A DNA stretch of 64,000 bases from an uncultured Lachnospiraceae bacterium (GTDB lineage Bacteria; Bacillota; Clostridia; Lachnospirales; Lachnospiraceae): contig CAJUQJ010000006.1 in NCBI GenBank assembly GCA_910588215.1, positions 89,345-153,344 on the forward strand. The letters are read 5' to 3'. The notes under the pieces are model-generated. The model made no database searches and was not told the origin of the DNA. It saw nothing but the letters and a program-made list of their open reading frames with translations. How positions within the stretch are numbered: position 1 is the stretch's first letter; each line of letters starts with the position of its first letter. The position numbers were made by a program, and so were the translations under genes. Positions 1-8,864 of this stretch are shown piece by piece.

Positions 1-22
1 CACAGTCTGCAGAGTATTTCAT

Positions 23-36
23 GGCTGAACTGTTAC
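23..36. repeat. Family E terminus at window start
   Basis: GGCTGAACTGTTAC equals the right end of the MITE-like copy at 6534-6675. The other end, if present, lies outside the window. Confidence 0.6.
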
Positions 37-52
37 TCAAATTAGTATAGCA

Positions 53-1462
53 CTAATAGGCATTTTTATTTATGAACCCTTTAAAAATAGTTAAAAACAT
101 GATCTTGATATCAAAGGACATCGTCCAGTTTTCAATATAGAATATATCATATTCAATCCTCCGCTTAATAGAGGTATCTCCCCGGTAACCGTTGATCTGC
201 GCCCAGCCCGTAAGTCCCGGTCTGACCTGATGTTTCACCATATAGCGGGGAATTTCTTCCTTAAACTTCTCCACAAACTGAGGTCTCTCAGGTCTTGGAC
301 CTACCACACTCATATCCCCTCTCAGGATATTGAAAAGCTGCGGCAATTCGTCAATGCTTGTCCTGCGCAGGAACCTGCCGACTTTGGTCACGCGGGGATC
401 ATCCTTCGTCGTCCACCCCTGTGCCTCCCTGGAAGGCTTCTGCACTTCCATCGTACGGAATTTATACATCTTAAAAGGCTTATTGTGCAGACCGATCCGT
501 TCCTGCTTAAAGATAATAGGGCCTCTGGAGGTGCACCCCACCGCGATCGCTGCTCCCAGCATGACCGGTGAGGAGATCACCAGACCTACCAGTGCCGTGA
601 TCACATCCACCACCCGCTTGGCTATCCAGTTCAGCGTATTCGTCAGCGGCACATAACGGATATTGATCACCGGAAGTCCCATCAGATCTTCCGTGTAAGG
701 CCTGCTTGGAAAAAGACTGTTATAATCCGGAATAAATTTCGTATGGACACCGGATTTCTCACACATATCCACAATATGTTCCAAATGGTCATAATCTTTC
801 AGGGAAAGCGTGATAGCGATCTCATCCAGCTTATTCTGAGGCAGGATATAGAGCAGATTCTCTATTCTCCCCAATACTTTGACACCCTTATAGAGTGTTC
901 CGCTGGGCACGCTGTCATCCAGGATCCCTCTTACCACATACCCCCACTGAGGATTGGTATTGATACGGTTGATATATTCCTCTGCCGCTCGCGAATACCC
1001 TACCAGAAGAATATATTTGAGATTATAGCCCTTTTCACGAAAATACTGTAGAAGAATACGGATCAGAGAGCGCCCGAGAGTTGTCAATATGATATTCAGA
1101 ATATAGAAGTATCCCATCATAAGACGGGAGAAATGAATCTGGGAAACCATATACCAGCCGGCCATCAAAATAACCAGACCGACCGTATTCGCCTGGAAAA
1201 CATTAAGGATCTCATACTTGTGGACAGTCGCCCGCTTCGGTGTGTAGAGGTTGAAAATGTAATAGAGGATCAGGCACCCAGGTACGATCAGGAGTAACAT
1301 CTCAAAGTAGGTGCCCATAGAAAGAGCACCCACATTAGGATCACTGTTTGAAATGGGACTGGCAAATTTCAAATACCAGGCCAGCATATAAGACGCTGTC
1401 ACGACAACAGCGTCGAATACTACATGTAATCTATTAAAATATTTCTGATTATCTTTAATCAT
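53..1462 (-). CDS. Undecaprenyl-phosphate sugar-1-phosphate transferase (WbaP/WcaJ-like)
   Basis: Membrane enzyme that would place a sugar-1-phosphate on undecaprenyl phosphate at the inner face of the membrane, the first step of a lipid-linked polysaccharide. The protein is about 469 residues. Four to five hydrophobic helices come first, then a Rossmann-like middle part (ILLVGYSRAAEEY), another helix, and the C-terminal bacterial sugar transferase domain with KQERIGLHNKPFKMYKFR, DELPQLFNILRGDMS, VVGPRPE and RPGLTGWAQING. The frame stays open upstream to 1576, but that part is translated from a dispersed repeat, so the ATG at 1462 is used; AGGAC lies about ten bases before it. It is the last gene of the minus-strand rhamnose-type cluster, 320 bases after the previous glycosyltransferase. 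Family is clear; the sugar transferred (glucose, galactose or other) cannot be read. Confidence 0.9.
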   Translation of the reverse strand: MIKDNQKYFNRLHVVFDAVVVTASYMLAWYLKFASPISNSDPNVGALSMGTYFEMLLLIVPGCLILYYIFNLYTPKRATVHKYEILNVFQANTVGLVILMAGWYMVSQIHFSRLMMGYFYILNIILTTLGRSLIRILLQYFREKGYNLKYILLVGYSRAAEEYINRINTNPQWGYVVRGILDDSVPSGTLYKGVKVLGRIENLLYILPQNKLDEIAITLSLKDYDHLEHIVDMCEKSGVHTKFIPDYNSLFPSRPYTEDLMGLPVINIRYVPLTNTLNWIAKRVVDVITALVGLVISSPVMLGAAIAVGCTSRGPIIFKQERIGLHNKPFKMYKFRTMEVQKPSREAQGWTTKDDPRVTKVGRFLRRTSIDELPQLFNILRGDMSVVGPRPERPQFVEKFKEEIPRYMVKHQVRPGLTGWAQINGYRGDTSIKRRIEYDIFYIENWTMSFDIKIMFLTIFKGFINKNAY

Positions 1463-1783
1463 ATCGTTATCTGTCCTGATTTTATTTCCGCGAACAATGA
1501 GCCAAGTGCCATGCGTGCACAAGCATTTGGCGAATGCCGCGAGAGTCAAATACCCCGCTGCTCTGCAGCGCTGCAAGTTTGATATCCCGCAGCTTGCAGC
1601 GGGGTCTTTGATTTGTTACTATATTACAATAATCTTACCAAAAAAACAACCTGTTGTTCCTGCACCGTTGCGTTTGGAATCGAGCAAAAACGCTTCGGAA
1701 TGGAGGTAAAAATGACAGGCACATCCGGCCAACTAACCGACAATGGTTCATGGCCTGGCCGGCCGCAGCTAATTCCCAAACGC
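1463..1783. other. Intergenic region holding repeat A copy 1 and a doubtful 35-codon frame
   Basis: 321 bases. Repeat family A occupies 1482-1605 in inverted orientation. On the plus strand GGAGG five bases before an ATG at 1712 starts a 35-codon frame (to 1819) that runs into the end of the convergent GT2 gene. It looks like a leftover gene start rather than a working gene. Confidence 0.45.
1482..1605 (-). repeat. Dispersed intergenic repeat, family A copy 1 (inverted)
   Basis: The reverse complement carries a long hairpin (arms ACCCCGCTGC and GCAGCGGGGT) followed by the same block as 8741-8834. It provides the false N-terminal extension of the sugar transferase gene. Confidence 0.8.
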
Positions 1784-2752
1784 TCACCGCAAGAATCTGT
1801 AACATATGTTACGCCATAATTCCAGCTGGATCACAATATAGTTCCCTAGATTTTCTCTCCGAAAGCGTACCTTATTTCTTCTGCCTTCCTGAGAGGCACA
1901 CAGTCTGAAGCCTCTGCCCAACCCTCTGACATAATCTTTCCCCAGGCCCTTACGCATGAAGAAAAGCGTCTTCACCGCAAACCCTATAAAAAGCAACGGC
2001 ATATTCAATATAATCTGCAACAACGGCATATTTTTATAGAGTAGATAGACACTGTTCCGAGATGTTAAATCTACCTTAAACTTATTGTGTCTCGAGCCGG
2101 AAACACCGCTTCCTGCATGGTATACGACCGCCTGCGGGATATACAGATTCACATAGCCATAGATACGCGCACGATAACCGAGGTCGACATCCTCCAGATA
2201 CGCAAAATGATTCTCATCCAGCCCTCCGGTCTTATCAAGCATACTCCTTCGCAGAATAGCCGCCCCGCCACAGGCCGAGAAAATATGCCGCTCACCCTGA
2301 TATGCCTGCACCGGTTTATCCTTCCCCAGCGCAAAAGCCCATCCCAATGCACAATAATAGTCCCCTGCATCATCGATCAATTCCGTTCGGTACAGGTTCC
2401 TGATCTGGGCCGCCCCGGAAAAGGCCCGCGGATTCCGGTCCATGGAGTGTTCCAATGCCTCTACAAATCCGGGCTGTATCTTCGTGTCATTGTTCAGCAA
2501 AATAACATATGTCGTTTTGCTGCTCTCGATCCCGGCATTGACCGCCTTGCAGAATCCGTAATTCTGCTCAAAACATTTCAACTCTATCTCAGGAAACTTC
2601 TCCTGCACCAGTTCTCTGCTGCCGTCCACAGAACCATTATCCACGACGATGACATGCGCAGCCTCTCCTGCCAGAGAGCGGAGACAGTCTTCAATGTATT
2701 GCATGCCATTGTAATTTGGAATGACTATGGTAGACCTGATCTTTTCTGCCAT
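1784..2752 (-). CDS. Glycosyltransferase family 2 (rhamnosyltransferase-like)
   Basis: Single-domain GT2 enzyme of 322 residues that would add a sugar from a nucleotide donor to the growing glycan in the cytoplasm. The GT-A fold starts at once (STIVIPNYNG, residues 7-16), followed by VVDNGSVDGS, the metal-binding-type NNDT at 87-90, and FAYLEDVDLGYR near 200, the acidic motif usual in WbbL/RgpF-like rhamnosyltransferases. The C-terminal ~80 residues carry a hydrophobic stretch (LLQIILNMPLLFIGFAV) that may hold it to the membrane. GGAG lies 12 bases before the ATG. It sits between another GT2 gene and the initiating transferase, so it probably acts early or late on the same chain. Rhamnose specificity is inferred from the neighbouring rml genes only. 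Confidence 0.85.
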   Translation of the reverse strand: MAEKIRSTIVIPNYNGMQYIEDCLRSLAGEAAHVIVVDNGSVDGSRELVQEKFPEIELKCFEQNYGFCKAVNAGIESSKTTYVILLNNDTKIQPGFVEALEHSMDRNPRAFSGAAQIRNLYRTELIDDAGDYYCALGWAFALGKDKPVQAYQGERHIFSACGGAAILRRSMLDKTGGLDENHFAYLEDVDLGYRARIYGYVNLYIPQAVVYHAGSGVSGSRHNKFKVDLTSRNSVYLLYKNMPLLQIILNMPLLFIGFAVKTLFFMRKGLGKDYVRGLGRGFRLCASQEGRRNKVRFRRENLGNYIVIQLELWRNICYRFLR

Positions 2753-2968
2753 ATCCGAAATCAGCTCCTTTATATCTAATGTAAATTTAATTTATCTAAA
2801 TTCCCCTACGCTCCATGCCCGCCAACGCTTATCTGTCCAAAACCATGTCGGGCATTTCTGTTGCTCGTTACTTCTGCGGTAAATTCCCTGCTCCTGACAG
2901 ATTTCCGGGCTGACTTTTCATGCATGATTTCCTTCATCTCCATCAAGACCTTCCCTTTTTTCTTCCAT

Positions 2969-4438
2969 TCATACAACACATGTTATATTTGGATTCCATA
3001 CCACCAGATATCCTTTCGCACGCGCCGCTCTTCCAAACTCCATGCTCAGCTTCCGGTATCCTGCCTCATCACAATTGAGTCCCGCAATATCCGCGATAGC
3101 TACCACTTCTTTCCCCTTGCCCTTCCCGCAGTATATCTTCCTCTCCCGATAAGGCAGGCCGATGATCTCCTCATACGCTTCTCTCAACGCCGGCGCCACC
3201 TGCATACAACGGATATCCACGGCATAGACATCCTGCTTTAACACCGCCCGGTGCGTACTCCCGCCGCTATACGCTTTCGGAAGTCCTTCATACATACAGA
3301 CAGCATCTTCACGATATGCGCCGCCACATATCTTCCCTCGTCCATCCAGGATCCGTCCCCCCACGATCCCGACCTCTTTCCGTACCGACAGAAGATCCGG
3401 CAGATAAGTGATCTCATAGAACCCCAAGTGCAATCCGTGATTCACTTCCGCCTGCCAGCCCTGACTGCTGCAAAAATCCTCCAGCGCCCTCCGCCCCGCT
3501 TCATAGGCATAAGATTTGCTGTCCGTATTCTGCGCCGTAGACTGTTCATGGCATCTCCAATGATAAAGAACATGCGGTATATGGACCAGCCGGTGCATAA
3601 AATCTTGCACGGGAGTCATTTTATACACTTGATCCACCACCCGCAGCACCAGGTCATAATCCTGCGCACCGTCATATGTCTCACGCAGCTTTAATCGTTT
3701 GAACAACTCCGCCTTCACTGCCATGAAATGACATATATAATTATTTGACAAAATCAAATCCAAATTAAATTCTGTCTTTCTGTGCGGCTGCATATAACTG
3801 CCGTTATCAGCACGCCCGTATCCCGCAGCGGACTGATCACAGACACATCCCGCTTCATATTTATCTTCGTCAGAATACAGCAAGACGGGAACCTCTCCCG
3901 CTTTCTGAGCCTCGTACAATGCCAGTGCCATATGATAGAGTGCATCCGGTGTCAGGAGATCGTCATGATCAAGCAGTGCGATATAATCTCCCTCTGCCAT
4001 CTCTATGCCCGCATTAGTATTCCCCGAGATACCCTTATTCTCCCGCAAATGCACATATTTGATGCGCTCTTCATCTGTCTGTGCCAGAATCTCTTGCACG
4101 ATCCGCTCCACCAGATCGCTGGCGCTCGCATCTGCGATCACAAGTTCCCATTTCTCATAACTCTGCCTGCGCACAGAGTCGATCATCTCCCGCAGGAACT
4201 CCTCCTTCGTCTCGTAAGCCGGCACCACGATGCTGAACAGATAGGTATATCGGGCTGACTCCCTGCGCTGTGCTTCCAGCACGTCTCCGGCCGGCTCCAC
4301 ATAGCGATATGGTTCTCCCTTTTCTTCCTCGATCCGCTCCCTGACCGCATAATATGCATGACGGACTCCGTTCTTCTTTAAATAACGCACAGTTTTCTTT
4401 AGGTTGTTTAGATTGCATATCTTTTTAGCCATAGTCAT
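2969..4438 (-). CDS. Glycosyltransferase family 2, one complete GT-A domain
   Basis: Probable cytoplasmic glycosyltransferase of 489 residues. After a charged N-terminal segment, a GT2 domain runs from about residue 66 (LFSIVVPAYET) through IADASASD, GISGNTNAG and the DHDD metal site at 157-160. It continues to a CHEQSTAQN region near 310 that matches the RgpB/WbbL style of cluster glycosyltransferases. The last ~130 residues (VGIVGGRILDGRGKICGG onward) resemble the end of a second GT2 domain whose front half is missing, so the protein looks like a shortened relative of the two-domain enzymes encoded upstream. GGAG is nine bases before the ATG at 4438; a second ATG two codons later is possible. 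Donor and acceptor are unknown. Confidence 0.85.
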   Translation of the reverse strand: MTMAKKICNLNNLKKTVRYLKKNGVRHAYYAVRERIEEEKGEPYRYVEPAGDVLEAQRRESARYTYLFSIVVPAYETKEEFLREMIDSVRRQSYEKWELVIADASASDLVERIVQEILAQTDEERIKYVHLRENKGISGNTNAGIEMAEGDYIALLDHDDLLTPDALYHMALALYEAQKAGEVPVLLYSDEDKYEAGCVCDQSAAGYGRADNGSYMQPHRKTEFNLDLILSNNYICHFMAVKAELFKRLKLRETYDGAQDYDLVLRVVDQVYKMTPVQDFMHRLVHIPHVLYHWRCHEQSTAQNTDSKSYAYEAGRRALEDFCSSQGWQAEVNHGLHLGFYEITYLPDLLSVRKEVGIVGGRILDGRGKICGGAYREDAVCMYEGLPKAYSGGSTHRAVLKQDVYAVDIRCMQVAPALREAYEEIIGLPYRERKIYCGKGKGKEVVAIADIAGLNCDEAGYRKLSMEFGRAARAKGYLVVWNPNITCVV

Positions 4439-4481
4439 GCTCAGACACTCCTGTTATTGACACCCTGATCCTATAAATAGC

Positions 4482-4510
4482 CATCGCCCTGCATCCTTCG
4501 CAGGGCGATG
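4482..4510. terminator. GC-rich stem-loop between GT2 and phosphohexomutase genes
   Basis: A perfect 11-base stem (CATCGCCCTGC / GCAGGGCGATG) with a 7-base loop lies between the mutase stop and the next gene start. No clear T-run follows on either strand, so it may be an RNA-stabilising or weak termination hairpin rather than a full intrinsic terminator. Confidence 0.5.
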
Positions 4511-4527
4511 AAATTCTTCCTATCTTA

Positions 4528-4626
4528 TAGTAAACGACATAACAAATTTCTGCTTCCGGTTCCTGCCAAAGCCATATACGGGAGCTTTTGCAGGACCGAA
4601 AACGAAATTTTTAATGTCGTTAACTA
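4528..4626 (+). repeat. Palindromic intergenic repeat, family B copy 1
   Basis: About 99 bases that fold almost end to end. The outer arms are TAGTAAACGACAT and ATGTCGTTAACTA; the inner arms are CGGTTCCTGCCAAAGC and GCTTTTGCAGGACCG around a short loop. Near-identical sequence occurs at 26511-26594 and, inverted, at 20021-20120. Confidence 0.85.
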
Positions 4627-4666
4627 TAACATTTCACAATTCTCTGGTCAACGGCATTTGCCGTGA

Positions 4667-6388
4667 TCACAGATACGCTTTCAGATCCTCGGTCAACTTA
4701 TCCAATCTGGCCTGCGCATCCTCCAGGCTCGTTCCTTTCACGCCCATATAGAACTTGATCTTCGGTTCCGTGCCGGACGGACGTGCGCAACACCAGGAAT
4801 CATTGGTCAGATCAAAGTACAGTACATTGGACTGCGGCAATCCCGTCTCACCGTCTTCACCGCTCTCCAGATTCAGCGTCTTGCCTGTGTTGTAATCCCT
4901 GAATTCTTTCACTTTCAAATCTCCGAAGTTCTTCGGCGGATCATTCCTGAGCTTATCCATAATCTCCGCGATCTGCTTCGCGCCGTCGATTCCCTTCATG
5001 GTAATCGCATACTGGCTCTCTTTAAAGTAACCGTACTTCTCGTACAGGGTGATCATCTGATCCCATACGGTCTTGCCATTCTTCTTGCACCATGCAGCCA
5101 TCTCACACAGGCACATAACAGCCACGATGGCGTCCTTATCTCTCGCATGGGTACCTGCCAGACAGCCATAACTCTCTTCCAGACCAAACACATAGTTGTT
5201 GGAAGCGTTCTGCTCGAAAAGCTTGATCTGTTCGCCGATATATTTAAATCCTGTCAGAACCTCGATAAACTTTACCTTATAGTCGTCCGCGATGGCACGT
5301 GCCATGTTCGTAGTAACGATGGTAGTGACAAGAGCAGGATTCTCAGGCATCTTGCCGGTCGCGGTTCTCTCCCTTAAGATATACTCAGCGATCAGCATTC
5401 CGGACATATTCCCGGTAAAAGGCACATACTCGCCGGACTTCGTATCTAATGCATAGATGCCCAGTCTGTCCGCATCCGGGTCTGTCGCCAGCACGATGTC
5501 CGCATTCTTCTCCTTCGCCAGCTTAAGTGCCAGTGTAAATGCCTTGGGATCTTCCGGATTCGGATAATCCAGTGTGGTAAAGTCAGGATCCGGCATCTCC
5601 TGTTCCGGCACGACATATACATTCTTGAAGCCCAGTTCCGAAAGAATCCTTCTCACCGGCACATTACCAGTACCGTTGAAAGGAGAGTAAACGATCTTCA
5701 TATCTTCAGCCATCTCCTGGATCACTTCTGGATGGATGATCTGCTTCTTCAACTCTACCATGTACTTGTCGTCGATCTCCTTACCGATCACTACATAGAG
5801 GCCTGCCTTCTTCGCCTCCTCCTTGTCCATGGTCTTCACCGCATGATAGTCCGTTACGTTATTCACTTCCGTGATGATCTCTTTATCCCTGGGCGCCGCT
5901 ACCTGCGCACCATCCTCCCAATAACACTTGTAACCATTGTACTCCGGCGGATTATGGCTGGCCGTGATCACGATACCGGAAATGCAGCCCAGCTCACGCA
6001 GCGCGAAAGAAAGTTCCGGCGTGGGCCGTAATGCATCGAACACATAAGCCCTGATCCCGTTGGCTGCCAGGCAAAGCGCCGCCTCATCCGCAAACTCGGG
6101 AGACATCCTTCTGGAATCGTAAGCGATCGCCACGCCTTTCTCCTCGCCGCCCTGTTTCTTTATGTAATTCGCAAGTCCCTGAGTCGCCTTCCGAACCGTG
6201 TAGATATTCATACGGTTCGTGCCTGCGCCGATCACACCGCGCAGACCGCCTGTGCCAAACTCAAGATCCTTGTAAAAACGCTCCTCGATCTCTTTCTCAT
6301 CATTCTCGATCGCCAGAAGCTCCTGCTTCGTCGCATCGTCGAAATAAGAATCCTCCACCCAAAACTTAAATTGTTCCTGATATCCCAT
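4667..6388 (-). CDS. Phosphoglucomutase/phosphomannomutase (alpha-D-phosphohexomutase)
   Basis: Converts hexose-6-phosphate to hexose-1-phosphate, feeding nucleotide-sugar synthesis such as glucose-1-phosphate for RmlA and UDP-glucose. The protein is about 573 residues, the usual length of the long PgcA-type mutases. In order it shows an N-terminal TGGLRG, the active-site serine loop ITASHNPPEYNGYK near residue 140, the metal loop DPDADRLG near 300, the sugar-recognition loop GFKYIGEQ near 380, and the phosphate-binding loop RPSGTEPKIK near the end. An upstream in-frame ATG at 6400 overlaps the GGAGG itself, so the ATG at 6388, five bases after GGAGG, is taken as the start. It lies within the glycosyltransferase cluster, flanked by palindromic repeats. 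Glucose versus mannose preference cannot be decided. Confidence 0.93.
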   Translation of the reverse strand: MGYQEQFKFWVEDSYFDDATKQELLAIENDEKEIEERFYKDLEFGTGGLRGVIGAGTNRMNIYTVRKATQGLANYIKKQGGEEKGVAIAYDSRRMSPEFADEAALCLAANGIRAYVFDALRPTPELSFALRELGCISGIVITASHNPPEYNGYKCYWEDGAQVAAPRDKEIITEVNNVTDYHAVKTMDKEEAKKAGLYVVIGKEIDDKYMVELKKQIIHPEVIQEMAEDMKIVYSPFNGTGNVPVRRILSELGFKNVYVVPEQEMPDPDFTTLDYPNPEDPKAFTLALKLAKEKNADIVLATDPDADRLGIYALDTKSGEYVPFTGNMSGMLIAEYILRERTATGKMPENPALVTTIVTTNMARAIADDYKVKFIEVLTGFKYIGEQIKLFEQNASNNYVFGLEESYGCLAGTHARDKDAIVAVMCLCEMAAWCKKNGKTVWDQMITLYEKYGYFKESQYAITMKGIDGAKQIAEIMDKLRNDPPKNFGDLKVKEFRDYNTGKTLNLESGEDGETGLPQSNVLYFDLTNDSWCCARPSGTEPKIKFYMGVKGTSLEDAQARLDKLTEDLKAYL

Positions 6389-6533
6389 TTTTTCCTCCAT
6401 TTCCGAAGCGTTCCCGTTCTTCTATTACGCTCCTACACAAATAAATGTTACATACTTCATAAAGTAACACTCTTATTCTAACACAAGGTCATTCCAGGAG
6501 TAAACCTCTTTTGGAAATCTGTGGCAGTCACTC

Positions 6534-6675
6534 GTAACTATTCAGCCTTCGGCTTCATAGTTACTGAATCCGGCCTATTCCAAATTTGCCTTCGGCAAAG
6601 AGGCCGGATCCTTCTCAACCTTTATGCGTTCTCACGGCCTTTGCAGTAAATGCAAAGACCTGGCTGAACTGTTAC
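6534..6675. repeat. MITE-like element, family E copy with both termini
   Basis: A 142-base element with inverted ends GTAACTATTCAGCC and GGCTGAACTGTTAC. Inside are CCGGCCT/AGGCCGG arms enclosing TTTGCC/GGCAAA. It ends three bases before the stop codon of the glycosyltransferase at 6678. No coding capacity. Related termini occur at 23-36, 15927-15940, 30431-30575 and 63946-63959. Confidence 0.8.
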
Positions 6676-6677
6676 GA

Positions 6678-8678
6678 TCACTCAATAAGTTTCAATGCAA
6701 AATCGCTCCTGTCAAGCGAGAAGTTCACATTGTAATAAGGGTCTCCCTTTACCAGCAATTCTTTCCACTTCGTCCGAAATGCCTCCGACTCTCTGTCATA
6801 GCGTGCCGCCTTCTCCCCGGAATCGTCCAGCCCGCGGGACACCGATTCATAGTGATACAATTCCGCAAAGGGCGTAAACACATTGACATAGCCTTCTTTC
6901 CAGGCACGTACGCACAAGTCCACATCATTTAAGGAAACGGCAAAGTTCTCATCCAGCCCGCCAAGTTCCGTATACAAGGATTTCTTCATCATCAGACAGG
7001 CACCGGTCACCGCCATCACGTTCTGCGCATAGCAAAGCCTGCCCATGTAGCCCAGATTGTTGCTGCTGACACGGTAATGGCTGTGACCGGCCGTCCTGTG
7101 CGCTCCCAGCCCCAGCACAACGCCTGCATGCTGGATCGTCATGTCCTCATAGTAGAGCTTCGCACCTACCGCGCCTACATCCTCACGCTGGGCATACATC
7201 AGCAGCTCCTCGATCCAGTCCAGTGTGATCACCTTCGTATCATTGTTGAGCAGCAGGATATACTCTCCCTGCGCATTTTCTACCCCCAGATTATTGATCT
7301 TGGAATAGTTGAAATCGTCCTCGTAAGTGATGACCCGGACATTATCATATTCCTGTATTTTCTTATAATATTCATAGATTTCATCAGTAGTACTGTTATT
7401 CTCCACCACGATGATCTCATAATTGTCGTAAGTAGTCTTATCCAGAATAGATGTGATACACCGCTGCAGATCCCCCAGATGATCCTTATTGGGGATCACG
7501 ATACTCACCTTTGGATTCCCCAGAATCTCATACTTTATCCGGAAGATCGTCTCAAACGCCTTAGTCGAAGTGATCTCAAAATTCTCAAATCCCTGTTGTC
7601 TTAAGCTGTCCGCTACCGCCCCCTTAGCCGCCTCAATGGCATATCTCTTGGCATTGATATCGGATGCCACGCTGCCTGCATGGGAACGCCAGTAATAAAG
7701 AAGCTTCGGCACATGGGTCACACACTTGGCCTTCGCGGTCAGCCGCAGGATCATGTCATGGTCCTGACTGCCGTCAAATTCCGACCGGAACAGAGGCATG
7801 CATTCCAACAGCTTTCTGTCAAAAGCACTGAAATGACAGATATAGTTATTCGCCCGCAGATTATCCGGCGCATAATCCGGCTTAAAATGCAGCGTGATCA
7901 TATCGTCAATGGTCTCTTTTCCCCGAAAGGTAGCCTCATCACAGTAAATATAATCGGCTCCCTGGTCACAGATTGCCTTCATATACTCAAACAGCACGCA
8001 GGGATGCAGCACATCATCATGGTCGAACAACGCGATAAAATCGCCGGCCGCCATATCCAGACAGGCATTGGTATTGCCTGAGATTCCCTCATTCTTCTTT
8101 AACTTCCGATAGCGGATCCGTCTGTCCCGTGCCATGTATTCCTTACAGATCTGTTCGACCTCGGCATGTTCCGCATCTGATCCGTCCGCCAGACACAACT
8201 CCCAACCCGGATATGTCTGCATTATCACCGACTCGATCGCCTGCCGCAGGAACTTCTCCGGCGTATTGTAGAGCGGCATCAGGATACTGAATATGATCGG
8301 CTTGCTAAATCTGGTATTCTGCTGCCGCTTTACCTCCTCCGGTTTCGGATAACTGTCCGTCCCATGCTGTTTCCGGGCCTTCCACTCAATATTCTTGGCA
8401 CTCAATCTCTTCAGGAATCCTTTCACATTTCCGCATCTGGCCAGCCGCTCCTTCGTGCGATGTACCCAATGCACCATGCTCCTCAGCGGTTTGGACAGCC
8501 GCCAGAGCCGTGTTCCCTTGATATCCGCCAGATTCTTCTCCAGCTCTCTGTTCTTATGTTCCTCATCTGCCAGTCGGCCGCTTAAGAACTGGTTCTTCTT
8601 CCGCTCCCGCTCATAAGCATCCCGGTAAAACTGCAGGGATTCTTCCTCCGTCATCCGGCTCTGTTCTTTTTGTTCCAT
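6678..8678 (-). CDS. Two-domain GT2 glycosyltransferase with N-terminal coiled coil
   Basis: Probable bifunctional glycan-chain glycosyltransferase of 666 residues. Residues 15-60 are charged and predicted helical (YERERKKNQFLSGRLADEE). A first GT2 domain covers about 128-345 (FSILMPLYNTPEKF, GISGNTNAC, metal site DHDD 219-222). A second covers about 390-625 (VSIVIPNKDHLGDL, VVENNST, NNDT 478-481, LNDVDLCVRAW). Two intact catalytic sites suggest that it builds a disaccharide step or alternating linkage. The N-terminal helix region is shared with the next gene upstream (11309), hinting at a common docking part. AAGGAAA lies about ten bases before the ATG. Family is clear; linkage and donor are unknown, with dTDP-rhamnose plausible from context. 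Confidence 0.88.
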   Translation of the reverse strand: MEQKEQSRMTEEESLQFYRDAYERERKKNQFLSGRLADEEHKNRELEKNLADIKGTRLWRLSKPLRSMVHWVHRTKERLARCGNVKGFLKRLSAKNIEWKARKQHGTDSYPKPEEVKRQQNTRFSKPIIFSILMPLYNTPEKFLRQAIESVIMQTYPGWELCLADGSDAEHAEVEQICKEYMARDRRIRYRKLKKNEGISGNTNACLDMAAGDFIALFDHDDVLHPCVLFEYMKAICDQGADYIYCDEATFRGKETIDDMITLHFKPDYAPDNLRANNYICHFSAFDRKLLECMPLFRSEFDGSQDHDMILRLTAKAKCVTHVPKLLYYWRSHAGSVASDINAKRYAIEAAKGAVADSLRQQGFENFEITSTKAFETIFRIKYEILGNPKVSIVIPNKDHLGDLQRCITSILDKTTYDNYEIIVVENNSTTDEIYEYYKKIQEYDNVRVITYEDDFNYSKINNLGVENAQGEYILLLNNDTKVITLDWIEELLMYAQREDVGAVGAKLYYEDMTIQHAGVVLGLGAHRTAGHSHYRVSSNNLGYMGRLCYAQNVMAVTGACLMMKKSLYTELGGLDENFAVSLNDVDLCVRAWKEGYVNVFTPFAELYHYESVSRGLDDSGEKAARYDRESEAFRTKWKELLVKGDPYYNVNFSLDRSDFALKLIE

Positions 8679-8740
8679 AATACTATCGTTTCCTTTCCAA
8701 GCTTCGTCCAGAAATACTCTTATCCGTCCGAATCACAATC

Positions 8741-8834
8741 CAAGACCCTGCTGCAAGCAACGGGGTATTTGACCCTCGCGGCAGCCGCCAAACGTCTGCA
8801 AGCAGCCACTTGGCTCGTTGCTCGCGGGAATAAT
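8741..8834 (+). repeat. Dispersed intergenic repeat, family A copy 2
   Basis: The region holds a hairpin (ACCCTGCTGCAAGCAACGGGGT) followed by a block shared with the copy at 1482-1605, including GGGGTATTTGAC, CTCGCGGCA, CGCCAAA, CACTTGGCTC and TCGCGG. It explains an open frame of 66 codons here that looks like a gene but is not one. Confidence 0.8.
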
Positions 8835-8864
8835 GCCCAATGCGCGGCACGCTCTGCTTTCCTC

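Noticed and set aside
1799..1812. Perfect palindrome GTAACATATGTTAC as an operator
   Set aside because: It falls inside the last codons of the GT2 gene and has no suitable promoter nearby; probably chance.
1712..1819. Plus-strand 35-codon frame with an ideal GGAGG site as a real gene
   Set aside because: It runs into the convergent GT2 gene, has no family features and no promoter, and is more likely a leftover gene start.
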